Below, piece after piece: positions 1 through 11,574 of a DNA stretch of 59,793 nt. The stretch is from Saksenaea vasiformis B4078. Taxonomy: Eukaryota; Mucoromycota; Mucoromycetes; Mucorales; Saksenaeaceae. The notes under the pieces were generated by a model that did no database searches, was not told the origin of the DNA, and was given only the letters and a program-made list of their open reading frames with translations. Numbering within the stretch: position 1 is the stretch's first letter; each line of letters begins with the position of its first letter. The DNA is taken from the NCBI GenBank assembly GCA_000697055.1, contig JNDT01001910.1:1-59793 (forward strand). Direction: 5' to 3'. Both the position numbers and the translations under genes were made by a program.

Positions 1-574
1 GACAGGCGTCAACTAGGTACAGTCTTGGTACACTGTCTCTGGCTAACCGCCTTAATAGCTCCAACCGATTTTCGGAATATCGTCTATCCCATTCGGCTGT
101 GTCCCCAGTGCGTATATGATAGACAAGGAGAGATGACACCTTTGGTAAGTAATAAGATTAGTAGGATATGCTAAGTCTCTAACATTACATTAGTTTTGGA
201 ACAGAGACGTTAATGCCGGCTGTAACATGCGTGAGATACTTGTCCGTTACATTGAATCCGGATGCCAGTTAACGTCTCGTCCCGAAGCGCTGTCTCGGAC
301 AGCTCAGCAGTGAGGCACTGCTATCTGGTCACTCGTTTGACAAGTAAGTATTTGAGTTAGGTCTTACGAATCACGTTTTGGAACGACGTGTTAATGAGAA
401 ATTAGGGCTATCCAGACACCGTCTCTGAGCCCGCGTCCCTGCCAGAATGAAATCGCATGATACCGCATGGACGTTCCGGAGTCACTCTGATTTTTACGAT
501 GTCGAATTCCTTCATGTTTGGATGCTATATTGGCTACATAAGGTCTTTCTGTCTTTTAGGCGTGATCCGGTTTT

Positions 575-602
575 ATTGTCATTGTCATTGTCATTGTCAT
601 TG
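575..602. repeat. (ATTGTC)n microsatellite
   Basis: Four full tandem copies of ATTGTC plus a partial fifth are seen directly. It lies at the left edge of the dispersed repeat copy that follows. Confidence 0.9.
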
Positions 603-639
603 CTAGTAGACGTTGTGTGAAGTACTTTTTTTTGCCTGT

Positions 640-1265
640 ACACCATGGCCGAGACGGTTCGGGACAGAGGGCATGCAGGCTAAAGAATAGACATAAAAAA
701 CATGAATAATCCTGTACGTATATAAATTGACATCCTTACCGGAATGCTTTTTTGAAAAACAGAGCCAAAGAATTTAAAAACAGAGCTCTTAGGGTCCATA
801 GGTTGCACAGAGCTGATCACCTTAGAATCCACCCTAAACCTTACCCTAGACTTTAGTTTTGCTAAGGCACTTCAATTACGTTTGGATAGAACCATTGTTA
901 CAATACGTGAGACGGTGATACAGCCGTAGCTTGTAAGGAAAATTGCGGTTTACAACAGTCCATGATTTTGTAACACCTATGGTCCCTAAGAAAATCGATT
1001 TAAAAAAATGATTCATCGGTGCCTTTAAGTACGGATCAGTTTTGGATGAAACCTTTTCTTACCTTGAGCACATTTTTACTGCTTTCCGACAGAATATTGG
1101 GAAATCGATCACTGAAGTACTTCAATGCAAAAACAATATTCTTGCCTTGAGACATTTTTACTGCTTCCGAAGACTATCGAATCCCATCGCTGAAGCACTT
1201 TAATGCAAAATTGAGGTTACCCAGGCGCGAACTATTTCTTGGATTAACGCAATGAACCACTTCTT
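640..1265 (+). repeat. dispersed repeat family DR, copy 1
   Basis: This segment resembles three others in the window (about 24.46-24.70 kb, 32.56-33.12 kb, 46.48-46.86 kb). Shared landmarks in order are a block around GACGGTTCGGGACAGAGG, then ATGAATAATCCTGTA, then a TTGACATCCTTACC-like block, then GAGCCAAAGAA, and further on an ATCACTGAAG...TTCAATGCAAA block. The last block occurs twice here (about 1063-1131 and 1150-1210), a local duplication absent from the other copies. No reading frame is conserved among copies, so a non-autonomous element or an old decayed element is likely. Boundaries are approximate. Confidence 0.6.
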
Positions 1266-1625
1266 CACGCCCAGGCGCATCACTCTGTAGCGCTAGAATT
1301 ATTTGGCATGAATGTCTCATAATATCTATCTGACGTAAACGTGGGTTCCAAATCCAGTATTTTCTTATTGCAGTGCATATTATAGATTAAATTCTCCTTC
1401 AGGACTATGCCTCCCAGGAAACCCAATCGAATCATCGACGTACCTGGCGTCTCCAACCTTTTTGTAATGGCTCTTTAGGCTGCGTGATTTGGTTCATTGA
1501 TTTTCTCGTGCTGATACCTATTGTATCCTAGGTCCTTGATTAGTCTATTGCCTTCCACTGTCTCTGCTGATAGCCAAGAGTACGTGATCTCTGCTTCGAA
1601 TGCATTCGACTAATATCTATCAATA

Positions 1626-1797
1626 CAGTACGCCCTCTCTAATTTCAACCCCTATAATCTCAAAACCCGGTTTTTTCAAGGGACTTTAGATCTACCGCCA
1701 GAAGATATAGTGCATAATGCACTCTCTCTAATATCAAAACCCGCAATTTTCAAGTATTTTGCAAGGAACCAAGCCTTTGAAATTGGGGGGAGCACTG
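1626..1797. mobile_element. 172-bp MITE with TA target duplication
   Basis: The left end begins CAGTACGCCCTC and reaches AATTTCAA; the right end is its imperfect inverse, ending GGGGGGAGCACTG. Both ends are flanked by TA (1624-1625 and 1798-1799), as expected of Tc1/mariner/pogo-type insertions. An internal segment near 1719-1756 repeats the left end (CTCTCTAATATCAAAACCC), so the element may contain a partial duplication. It carries no coding capacity. Confidence 0.65.
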
Positions 1798-2410
1798 TAG
1801 TTGGAACATATTGCGATGGCTACCCGAGCTCGTTTGGTCCCTGCTTCTTCGCCATCTAGTCCACTCGCTCAACTCATTTGCCATCAATGATAAGAGCTTC
1901 CATCATAGTAAGATTTGATACTAAGCTTCTGAATCTGTTATTGACTGATGGTTTTGAATCACCCATGACGTGATGTTGTGGGTGTCTACGAAAAAGTGCT
2001 GTAGATCCTCCAGGAACTGTAAGTGCGGTTTGATCACGATTCTTTTGCACGTGCTAGTAACTCTTTTCTAAGAGGCGGCTTTGTATGATGGCTCCAGGGC
2101 TATGTAGGTAACGTTCTTTGTTACATTCTCTATCTTATCTAAAGCATGGCACTCTTAGCGCCCTGACGAAATGTCCTCTTCCGTGAGACATCCATGCTAA
2201 AATCATCAGATGCGGTAAAAATTTTGTATCGGACTTTGTATGATACTGACTTTCCGCGAAGTTTGCGACACCGCTGTGTTTGCTCCCTTGTGCATGCTCA
2301 AGCGGTCTGATTTTTTTTTTTTCATTCCCTTTTTCTTTTCTCGTTCATTGCTTATTCTTTCTACTGTGCCACCTTCACTTTATCCAAATTCCAAGTGAAC
2401 TCTATCTTCA

Positions 2411-3974
2411 ATGACCATGGATTTAAGAGTTGGTAATAAGTATCGAATTGGTCGCAAGATTGGGTCTGGTTCATTTGGCGACATTTACCTCGGTAAGCCT
2501 ACTAATGTGTGCAACGAAGCGACTGACATGCTTCATCTTTAGGAACTAATGTCATCAATGGCGAGGAGGTTGCTATCAAACTGGAATCCGTCAAAGCTAA
2601 ACACCCTCAACTGGAGTATGAAGCCAAGGTATACAAGGCCTTGTCTGGCGGTGTGGGTATTCCATTCGTGCGATGGTATGGCACCGAATGTGATTATCAT
2701 GCTATGGTAATCGATCTTTTGGGACGTATGTATTTCTTGCTTTATTTTTATATCTATACTGACTATTTTTCTTGACAGCGTCCCTGGAAGACCTTTTCAA
2801 CTTCTGTAAGCGCAAGTTCAGTTTGAAAACCGTACTATTATTGGCAGATCAAATGGTAAGTCAGGTGCCGAACCACGTCTCCAATGAACACAAATTGTTT
2901 TGCAGCTTTCGCGCATTGAATACATTCACTCGAAAAACTTTATTCATCGTGACATCAAACCGGACAACTTCTTGATGGGTATTGGAAAGCGTGGCAATCA
3001 GGTGAACGTGATTGATTTTGGACTTGCCAAGAAGTATCGCGATCCTCGAACGCATTTGCATATTCCATACAGGGAAAACAAAAACTTGACGGGCACAGCG
3101 CGCTATGCAAGCATCAACACGCACTTGGGTGTGGGTAAGTTGACGTCGTTTGGTCGTGGTATCTTCTTAACCTATCGTTTTCTATACTAGAACAATCACG
3201 ACGAGATGACCTCGAATCGTTAGGTTATGTTCTCATGTACTTCTGCCGTGGATCGTTGCCATGGCAGGGTCTGAAGGCAGCAACAAAGAAACAGAAATAC
3301 GATCGCATCATGGAAAAGAAAATGACCACACCTACAGAACTTTTGTGTCGTACGTTCCCGAGCGAGTTTGCGATTTATCTCAACTATACACGTTCTCTAC
3401 GATTTGACGACAAACCCGACTACAGCTACCTGCGCAAGCTATTCAGAGATTTGTTTGTACGAGAAGGGTTTCAGTACGATTACGTTTTTGACTGGACTGT
3501 GTTGAAAGTGGTAAAAAAGCGTTCTAAGGAAAAGCTGGAACAGGGGAAATTACTAATACTACTCTCTCTTTCAGGACAAGGAAAGTCTCCAGGCACAACA
3601 AAATGCGATGCACAAGACGATGTTGAAAAAGGATAATTTCCAAGGACAATCGAGTCAGTTGCAAACCCCACACCAGCCTGTGCCAAAGAAGGAAGAAGAG
3701 GACCCTGAATCGCATGCAGCACAGCAACGACGATATCAGGCGGGTGCACCAGGCGCATCTTCATCACGCATTAACCCGCCTACGACCATGCCTGCAGAAC
3801 CAGCAAACGGGTCTTCTTTTCGACGATCGACAACCGCCAAGGCGACGGTCGGAAGCCAAAAACCAAAAATATTACAAGCATCTTCCTCGAGAAACATCTC
3901 CTCCGCTAATGTAAGTAACGGATAGTTGATTGAATAAGGATGATATTAAAATTGACGTTTGTTCATAGCCGTAA
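2411..3974 (+). CDS. HRR25: casein kinase 1, HRR25/CK1-delta-like
   Basis: Serine/threonine kinase of the CK1 family; relatives act in vesicle traffic, DNA-damage response and ribosome assembly. Exons inferred: 2411-2492, 2543-2725, 2779-2855, 2906-3134, 3191-3510, 3575-3910, 3969-3974, giving about 410 residues. The glycine loop ([11 protein letters not shown]), catalytic [14 protein letters not shown] ([11 protein letters not shown]) and the CK1 hallmark [18 protein letters not shown] are all visible and in frame across splices. The tail after about residue 297 is Q/S-rich and low in complexity, as in HRR25-type kinases. The last intron is canonical but adds only a proline and stop; reading through instead ends at 3925, so the final exon is uncertain. 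An upstream in-frame ATG at 2411 is followed by a second Met two codons later (MTMDLRVG); family alignment fits either. Confidence 0.93.
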
Positions 3975-5037
3975 GGATTCACACTGAATGGTATCTCCTC
4001 CTTCTCATATTCGTCGGATACGAAAGTTCAAAAATATTCATTAGTTGCCCAATGTTGCTTTTTCTTTTTTCTTCCTTTTTTTTTTTTTTCTTCGCAGACA
4101 AAGTTTTCTGGCGTATGTAACACTTTGTTCTCAGTAATTGTTCATTCGACGCACATGAACTTTGTTACCCTAGATTGAAGCCCACGCAACTCAAGTTTTT
4201 CTTTTCTTTCATTCTTGCGAACTATCTTGGAGTGCGACAGAAGCGACGTTATTCTAAATTACATGGCATTGTCATGGCTGAGGATATGATTGATTGACGT
4301 GATAGCTGATGCATTTAACATCTGGGGTTGATAAAGATATAACATTTGGAAATGTCGGATCCTTTGGGCCTTTCTGAACATATGTAGTGATATGGACAGC
4401 TGTGCATTACAAGACCACTAGGCGTTGTATGCTGTAGAACTTTAAAATGATATAGATCCTGTGGTGCAGTTTCAAGTGACTTTCATGATTTCATTTTCTG
4501 TGGTTTGGTTGCTACCTTCCCTAGATATGCTTAATAACGCATCTTTTGCAATTACTTGCCGCGCTGATGACAAATGATACTCGGGATAGCAAGGTCTCCT
4601 ATAATTTTGGTCTCAAAGATCTTCATTTGGGTATCCGAGTAGGTAATAGACTTGTCCCAGCATGAATCATATTTGCATTCTTTCCTTTCGTAGTAACATC
4701 AATGAAGCATTTCTTATTTCAGATCATCTTTTGCAAATTCGGTACTACTCCACTGCGAGGGCACAGTGGGATTGTATTCTATTGCATTTCGTTAGACACC
4801 TATCTGGATTTCAAGATGGCACATAGGCGTCAGAAAGTTACGATCACTCGGCAGATCTTTATAGATTTTGGCTAACTGACATCTCGCTGATATTCTGAAA
4901 AAGTCCTCTTTGTAGCCCACCCGCGTATATCACAGTAGATAGTATGGCATGGACAGCTCATGCCTCCGGTACACCTGAAAGCAGTCATTCTCACGTGTTG
5001 ACGTGCATGTACGGGGTTGTTGTGTCCTTAAGCAGCT
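3975..5037. other. intergenic spacer
   Basis: About 1.06 kb with pyrimidine tracts near 4060-4095. I see no gene, strong repeat or structural RNA. Confidence 0.5.
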
Positions 5038-6820
5038 TTGGACAAAAAAAAAGAGGCGCTCGCACGAACGAACGTGTCCGAGGTACGCTTTCCTACATTC
5101 AACTTTATGGCGGATATTATACCCTTTTATTCCGGAAAGCTAAAACTAAAACACGGTACGTTACTGCCATGTCTTTGGATTCGACATCGTCAGAGTAGCG
5201 CTTGCTTACACTGCCCTGATAATCATGCATAGACTTAGAATGGAGCGATCAACTTGATCCAGGTAGGGTGTTTCAAGCAGGAAGACAGTGATTAAAAACC
5301 ACAAGTGCTTCTTATGGTACCTGATATTATGGACATTCAGGAGGAGCGTGTTGCCATGTATTCCGTATTGTTTGTCTTGGAAGGCATAATCCAATCAAAC
5401 GTTATCCAACCATATATACTTTCACCTGAACGATTTTCAATGCAAGTATTTCTGCATTTTTACACTTTGCTTTGTAGCTGACACGAGGTTCTTAGTTATT
5501 CAAAGTCTGACATGGCAGCAAAAGAGTTTTTAATGCATATGTTCGAGACAACGGAGGTACGCCTATTACCCTGGCAGCAGAACTTATAACCAAGTTGGAT
5601 AGATAAACGAAGAAGGAGTAACTACTCGAGCAATGGTCCTCAGCATCAGAGAGAATTTACCCGATGACGACATCGACAGCGATATAGATGAGAGCCTCAA
5701 TCCAAGTGGTGGTAAGTATATTTCTATAGGCAATTTGTCAATTGATCATGTCAACTAGCGGAATCGAGTCACCCTCTTGCATCCACACCATATGTCTTGG
5801 TCTATGGTCAACAATGTGATGATGGAACTCCAATGAAACTTATCGCCCACTTGATGTTTGATCGCAAATTCCTAGTATTTGGAGGAGCAGATCCTGCAAT
5901 ACAGGATATACCTAAAGCGATTGATATCGACCATTCATTGACCGAAGAATTTACCTCATTGCTCCCTGATATACCCTCGCAACCCGAAGAATGGATGCCT
6001 GTTTATTCAGAGCCAATTCTGGATGCTCGCTTTCGTGAGGTGGATCGGATACGTGCAGCTGGAAGGACACACCAAACAGTACAAGATAGAAAACGCTTTG
6101 CTCCAAAAAAACGTGCACCAACCAAGAAAATAGCAGACGGTTCAGACAAGCGGCCCTCCTTAGGAATAACTGCAAAGAATAACGCAGCATCTTCACAGAA
6201 ACTGAAAGCTACTCGAACAAAGAAACATGATACACCTCAAACTCCGAAAGCGAAAGCTACTCGAACGAAAAAGGCTGTACCGAAACAAAAGGTCCCACCA
6301 AACAAAAAGGCATCTACACCGTTGTTGGAGTCCGTAGTTGCGGAGAAGGCAGAAGAAACGAATAGCCAGAATTTAATAAAATCACAGCCGATAGCGCCAA
6401 GCGAAGTTGAGGTAAGTTATTGTTATCTTTTTTCTGAAATCTCCTGCTAATCGGCCTATGTGTAGGTTCAAAATGACTATGAAGCAAGAAACAAAAAGGT
6501 TTGTCGCGTTCTTTACGAAATAAGTCAATTAAACGGTTTCCTTTTTAGATGTTGAAAAAGCTTATTTGGAAAACATTGCTCTCAGGTCACATGGATAAGG
6601 ATGATCCACGTACCAAGTCGACCTACCAATATATTTATCAAGCCATACAGCTTCTTCTGGTGAGATATTTATCCGGATGTATCTCTTTTTGACGGTATCA
6701 ATTTCTTAGGGTGAAAGGCTACGGGAGAACCTATTAATCGATGAGCAGTGTGAGTACCTTGTCAAGCAGCATATCTATTTCCACCAACGCATGTCTGTGC
6801 ATTTGGGAAAATGGACCTAG
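5038..6820 (+). CDS. probable Sld7/MTBP-like replication-initiation protein
   Basis: A nine-exon model stays in frame throughout: 5038-5194, 5233-5262, 5306-5445, 5488-5556, 5603-5711, 5759-6411, 6466-6498, 6549-6659, 6710-6820 (about 470 residues). The N-terminal part has a YSGKLKLKHGTLLPCLWI stretch, the middle is lysine-rich and basic with repeated KATRTKK-like blocks, and the C-terminus (RNKKMLKKLIWKTLLSGH, then a Tyr-rich helix YQYIYQAIQLLL and LVKQHIYFH) resembles the Sld7/MTBP C-terminal domain from memory. Sld7 partners Sld3 at origins to promote CDK-dependent firing. The assignment rests on pattern resemblance only; the gene structure is better supported than the name. It lies about 1.2 kb upstream of RAD51 on the same strand. 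Confidence 0.5.
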
Positions 6821-7987
6821 AGGTGACAACGATACGGAAGTCCACGGGTGTAGTTCAACCCAATGTCTTCCTTCGAATTGCTTTGGTACCTGTCGCCTGG
6901 CTCACCCAGCCTTGTTTGCTGTTTGAGGGACCATCCCCTTCGGTTAGGATCAAAATGAGCCGCAAAAAGGTTTCTGAAATACCCGCTCACAATAATAATT
7001 GTGTGGTTCGTAGAATCCTGTTTCGCAATTTTGTGCATTTGAGGGTCCGTTCGTTCCCCTCTCTCACTACTCTTGTTCTTCAATAAAAGAGCTGTGAAGC
7101 AATTTTATAAAGCTAAATCTACTATAAGTCGGGTCATATTTAATGTTAGTTGCTGTATTAAGCAGCGGTTCCCAAAGAAGTAGCTGTCGCTTTGGTTATT
7201 AGGGTCAATTATATGAGCGTAGTCATTCGTTCCGCATTGGATCTAGCGCACAGTTACTCGGCACGCTGGTTTGCAACATTTTTGTGCGTAACGTGGTCGT
7301 CGACCACCTTATTCTGTCTGAAAGGCTGGTGGATGGCGTGCATACTCAATTGATATGCAGACCAAGCTCACCAAGTCCTGAGAAGTGTTGCAGACGTGAT
7401 GGTGAGGTATGATGGACGTCCACCCTGGAAGACGACATATGGTAAAACATCCAGGGTGAATTGGTGGTCTTTGCCATTTGGGGGAACGAAGTCCCGAAAC
7501 GTGCTTTGAACCCAGCGTTGCCATGGCAACCAAGCAAGGTGCCAGCTTTTCACAGTGGTCGGATTTCACGTTGAGTAATCGTCCCGAGATTGACAACTAT
7601 CATTGATAGTATTCTTATCGGCATGTAGTTGTTTGCTTTTAAGTAATTTTTCTCTGAATATACAAAGGTTTTCATTTTTTATTTGTTCATTCAAGCCTAC
7701 CTCGGGATCGTCTTCTTGAGCCGCAAAACTGAAGTGTTTCCCGGGCCGTACAGGGAGTGTATTCTGCAGTCATCTCAAGTCTGTGGAGGTATGTCTTACT
7801 GAACAGGTGCTGAACCAGATCGTCTTGTATTGAATGCCATTGTTGGAGCAAGGATTATACGATCATTTCATTGGCTCAAAATCCTGCGCTCAGACGCGTT
7901 ATAAAGACGCGCAGCAAAACGCGACACTTTTCCAAATTTTTATATCCGCCCAGTTACTAGCTTTTTCGTAATCATTGCTATTCCATA
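6821..7987. other. intergenic spacer
   Basis: About 1.17 kb. An AATAAA-like signal near 7081 may serve the upstream gene. Short open frames on both strands around 7300-7600 show no family resemblance and I do not call them. Confidence 0.5.
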
Positions 7988-9386
7988 ATGTCACAGCCAT
8001 TCGAAGACGATGAAGAAGCAGGACCCAGCAATATTTCTTGTCTGGAGGTGCGATGTTGCCAATGCCAATGCCCCTACGAAATTCACCCATTCTTGATTAG
8101 GGAAACGGTATCTCGTCGACAGACATCAAGAAGTTGAAAGAAGCGGGAATGTATACAGTAGAATCAGTTGCATTTGCACCGAAAAAAGCATTGTTAGCCA
8201 TCAAGGGCATCTCGGAAACAAAAGCAGATAAATTACTGATGGAAGGTAAATTGTCCCAAGACAAACCGACTTTGCTCATATATATAGCGCATAGCTGCGA
8301 AGATGGTTGAGCTCGGTTTCACAACGGCAATGGATGTACATAAACGAAGATTAGAAATTGTCACTATCACAACAGGGTCGGCAGAACTAGACCGAGCACT
8401 TGGAGGTAGATACGGATTTGACGCCATCCATATGCTGATAAGACTTGTAGGCGGTATTGAGACGGGCTCCATTACTGAGATTTTTGGCGAATTCCGAACG
8501 GGAAAAAGTCAGTTGTGTCATATGCTGGCAGTGACAGCCCAGGTAAAACGGCTTTCTTTTGCTGCATTGCTTTCTCACTTTCTTTTAAGCTTCCTGTCTC
8601 TCTAGGCGGCGGTGAGGGGAAGTGTATGTTTATTGACACCGAAAACACATTTCGACCAAGTAGAATTTTATCCATTGCACAACGGTAAGTGAGTGAAGAA
8701 GAAAATGGTCTTCGAATTGCTGACACGATTTGTAGCTATGAACTTAATCCAGAAGATACCTTGAATAATATAGCTTATGCTCGCGCCTATAACACAGATC
8801 ACCAGACATCATTACTTGTACAAGCAGCAGCGATGATGACAGAAGCAAGGTGAACAGGATGGCTATTCGATTTGGACTGACCGACTCCCTCCGGGAATAG
8901 ATTTGCCGTCTTAATTGTAGACAGTGCTATGGCCCTGTATCGTACAGACTACGCAGGAAGAGGTGAATTAGCTGCTCGTCAAATGCATCTGGCACAGTTT
9001 CTTCGTCAATTACAACGTCTTGCTGATGAGGTATGCAACTTTTACTTCTATTTAATGGCTAGGTACTGATATCTCATGTTCCAGTTTGGCGTGGCTGTAG
9101 TGATCACTAATCAAGTCGTGGCCCAAGTAGACGGTGCTGCAGCCATGTTTAATCCAGATCCCAAGAAACCTGCAGGAGGAAACATTATTGCACACGCATC
9201 ATGCACAAGGTAAACAATTTTAGACTTTGATACAACAGATTGTAAATCTTTTGCTTGTGCAGGTTATATCTTCGAAAAGGTCGAAATCAAAACCGAATTT
9301 GTAAAGTGTACGATTCACCTTCACTCCCTGAGAACGAATGCACATTTGCTATTTTGGAGGATGGTATCGGCGATGCGGAAGATTAG
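7988..9386 (+). CDS. RAD51: DNA repair recombinase RAD51
   Basis: RecA-family strand-exchange protein that forms filaments on single-stranded DNA for homologous recombination. Exons: 7988-8047, 8101-8245, 8295-8405, 8451-8542, 8590-8684, 8736-8849, 8901-9030, 9085-9209, 9263-9386 (331 residues). The N-terminal helix-hairpin-helix part ([20 protein letters not shown]), Walker A (GEFRTGKSQ), Walker B region ([12 protein letters not shown]), [17 protein letters not shown] and [12 protein letters not shown] are present. The acceptor of exon 5 must be TTTTAAG at 8589, not the CTCTCTAG 16 bases later, because only the former keeps the family-typical LPxxxGGGEGK. Oddities: IDTENTF where most Rad51 proteins have IDTEGTF, and one extra Ala in loop 2 (VDGAAAMF). 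The first donor is GTGCGA, weaker than the others. Confidence 0.95.
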
Positions 9387-9912
9387 ATGTTGCAGCAGTA
9401 ATCATGCATTTCCATGGAACTCGATATCATGATGTTCTTGCTAAAATGATACTCATGTTGTTCATAAACGAAGACTATACGTTTATTATGTAAGAATACT
9501 CTCAGGGAAAAAAGAAAAAAATATGACAAGGACACATGTAAAACAGCCGTCCTGCCTCCTTGAGTTACAGTACTTTAACTTGCTATTGAGACCAGATGTA
9601 CTATTTCAAGCCGATCTCTTTTTGCAGGTACGGATCCCAATGGAGGATGGTCCAGTTCTCCAGAATGTCCAAAAGCTGGGGGGGACACTACGTATTCGCG
9701 CGTCACGCATCAATCATCCGTTTCAAAAAAAAAAAAAAAGAAGATAAAACGGGTGCATTTTCTTTAGAAACATTTATGTTGTCATACAGCGATAATCATT
9801 GCGTATCTCTTAAATCACTGCGAGTCACTCGGATACTGCATATTCATATTTATTCGTCATCTTTCGGATCAGGAAGCCAAGGCTTATCCTGGTTATCATA
9901 TGCATTGATCGT
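9387..9912. other. intergenic spacer, 3' of RAD51
   Basis: About 0.5 kb with an A13 tract near 9726-9738. No gene seen. A short minus-strand frame ending WLPDPKDDE at about 9852-9908 looks protein-like but cannot be joined by canonical splicing to the frame to its right. Confidence 0.4.
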
Positions 9913-10407
9913 CTAAGTGGAAAAGAGCTGGATGCAAAGTTCTGTCCGTGCAGTAAACCACTGCTTCAATCGATGGGCTGTTATCATCTGATACAATTTC
10001 TGACCATACAACACAGCCATTGCTTCAACCAATGGTTGCACTCGGAGTCTTTCTTATGCAACAAAAACAATCGCCGTTAGGTCTGAGACAACAGGGGGAT
10101 CGCACAATAAGATTACTATACCACATAGCGAATGAATAGGTGGAGAACGAGTGTTCAAAAGGGAGTCAAACGCACGATGTGCTGCTAGAGGTGTGCAGCC
10201 AAATGGAATCACAGCTGGAAAAGATAGTAAAAGCTGCGGAAGACCCTTCGTCTGGTTCGAAAGAGGTACTTGTCCTTTATGCTCGAGACGGGATTGACTA
10301 CTTGGGGCTTGCAAGCGCAAGTATTTGCGGATTTCCTGTTCACCTGAGACCGTGGTGACGCCAATAGCATCGCTAAAGGATTTAGATATTTCGGAAATTG
10401 GTACCAA
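9913..10407 (-). CDS. unassigned minus-strand locus, possibly the 3' end of a spliced gene
   Basis: I do not recognise this. On the minus strand, 10052-9913 reads VQPLVEAMAVLYGQKLYQM... and ends CIQLFST-stop. Upstream of it lies an intron-like stretch with a CCTAACG branch-like site and a CATAAG acceptor. The preceding open stretch (about 10407-10130) contains IPFGCTPLAAHRAFDSLL. An overlapping plus-strand frame of 72 codons (10143-10358) also looks protein-like, so the coding strand is not settled. Further upstream minus-strand frames (RYIGRSIILVSVLSD at about 10795-10710, preceded by a TCTTTTCAG acceptor) could be earlier exons, interrupted by the foldback element at 10410-10505. Confidence 0.25.
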
Positions 10408-10409
10408 TT

Positions 10410-10505
10410 CACTACGGGAAAAAAATCTTAACTATTGCATAACCTTGGAGAAATCCTACAAAATCAACAAAATCCAAATTTTTTCCAAGACGTTTTCCCG
10501 TAGTG
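10410..10505. mobile_element. 96-bp CACTA-like foldback element
   Basis: The ends are perfect 13-bp inverted repeats: CACTACGGGAAAA at the left and its complement TTTTCCCGTAGTG at the right. A second inner inverted pair (CTTGGAGAAAT near 10444 with a complement ending TTTCCAAG near 10489) strengthens the fold. CACTA-type termini are typical of En/Spm (CMC) elements. No clear 3-bp target duplication is seen (ATT left, CAA right), so the class is tentative. Confidence 0.55.
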
Positions 10506-11574
10506 CAAGATCATGGAAGACTACGAAGATAAGCTGATAGGCCGCTTTCGATAGTACGGACGACTTCGATTCATCAAGTCATATAGGGAACAGTTGAAGG
10601 GAAGGGTGAACTGTGCTGACTGTTACGCTGAAAGATGCAAGAAAGCTTCCTTTGTGGGATACAAGAGTGCAGCAGGTGTAAAGGAGATGTATCACAGAAA
10701 AAAGAAAAGACACGAATAAAAAGCCAATGCTATCTGACAGCACCGACACTAAGATAATGGAGCGTCCAATGTATCGGGTCATATCCTGAAAAGATTAATA
10801 ATAGATATGGTAATTGGCCTTTCTTAGAAAGCTGATCTCTGACTTGACCTTAAACCAGGGCTCTTCGACTGGCTTTAAGGAAGGAAATATGGACTACGAA
10901 TTCATGCATTGTGTTATGGTGATAGACGATCGACTTCCCTTTGTCGAAGTCATGTTTGATATGCTGTGTATGCGGAATCTGTGACAAATACAATAAGAAG
11001 GGATCTTTCATTATCGTGGACAAGTGCAAAATGCCTCACGACCCCTTTTGTCGTGGATGTTACCAACCAATGCAGCTATAAACCTTTGTTTAAGCTGCTT
11101 GATTTGCCTTTTATGAACATTATAAAGGAACACTGGTTTAAGATTGAGAGGAATAGTAAGAGAAACTCATGGAGCAGATACTCTGAGACAGGAGATCAGC
11201 GCATTCTGAATCCTACTGGGATAGAAATCTATATATATATACCGTGAAGCTCTCCGACGTTTCACAACATACAACACACTTCATATATTAAATTACTGGT
11301 CCGCTGTCCACGCGACGATGCGGTTTTCTCTAGAAACTCTACATCAACTTCTTGCAAGGCACAAAGCTCATACATGTTTTACAGCAGTACAAAATTGATA
11401 CGCATTGTTTTTTAAAAGAAAAAAATGGAGAAAAGAGAATGATGCGACTTTCAGGGTAATAGAAACGTAGTGTTGAAGGGGGGAAGAAGGTTCGATTTCT
11501 CTGTGACTGTACTGTTTTTCAAATAAAGGCACGACAAGCCCAGCTAAGGTTTGAATCGAATTGTCCTTTCCTGT
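10506..11574. other. spacer upstream of RTT109
   Basis: About 1.07 kb. It may hold 5' exons of the unassigned minus-strand locus. A short (TA)n run occurs near 11230-11241. No confident gene. Confidence 0.4.

Larger units (their letters stand above)
1..2410. other. gene-free region upstream of the casein kinase gene
   Basis: I see no convincing reading frame on either strand here. It holds a hexanucleotide repeat, one copy of a degenerate dispersed repeat and a small inverted-repeat element, listed separately. The last 100 bases before the kinase gene are T- and C-rich (about 2308-2345), as is common in fungal promoters. Confidence 0.6.

Noticed and set aside
8406..8450. Read-through frame [16 protein letters not shown] in RAD51
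   Set aside because: It is a 45-bp intron that happens to be open; splicing restores LGGGIETGS.
8590..8605. CTCTCTAG as the exon-5 acceptor in RAD51
   Set aside because: It would delete LPVSL from the conserved LPxxxGGGEGK region; TTTTAAG at 8589 keeps it and stays in frame.
9852..9915. Minus-strand exon ending WLPDPKDDE joined to the unassigned locus
   Set aside because: No GT donor in the right phase exists between them.
11551..11574. Upstream start for RTT109
   Set aside because: The open frame extends to 11551 but begins with TTG; the first ATG is at 11575 and fits the family.
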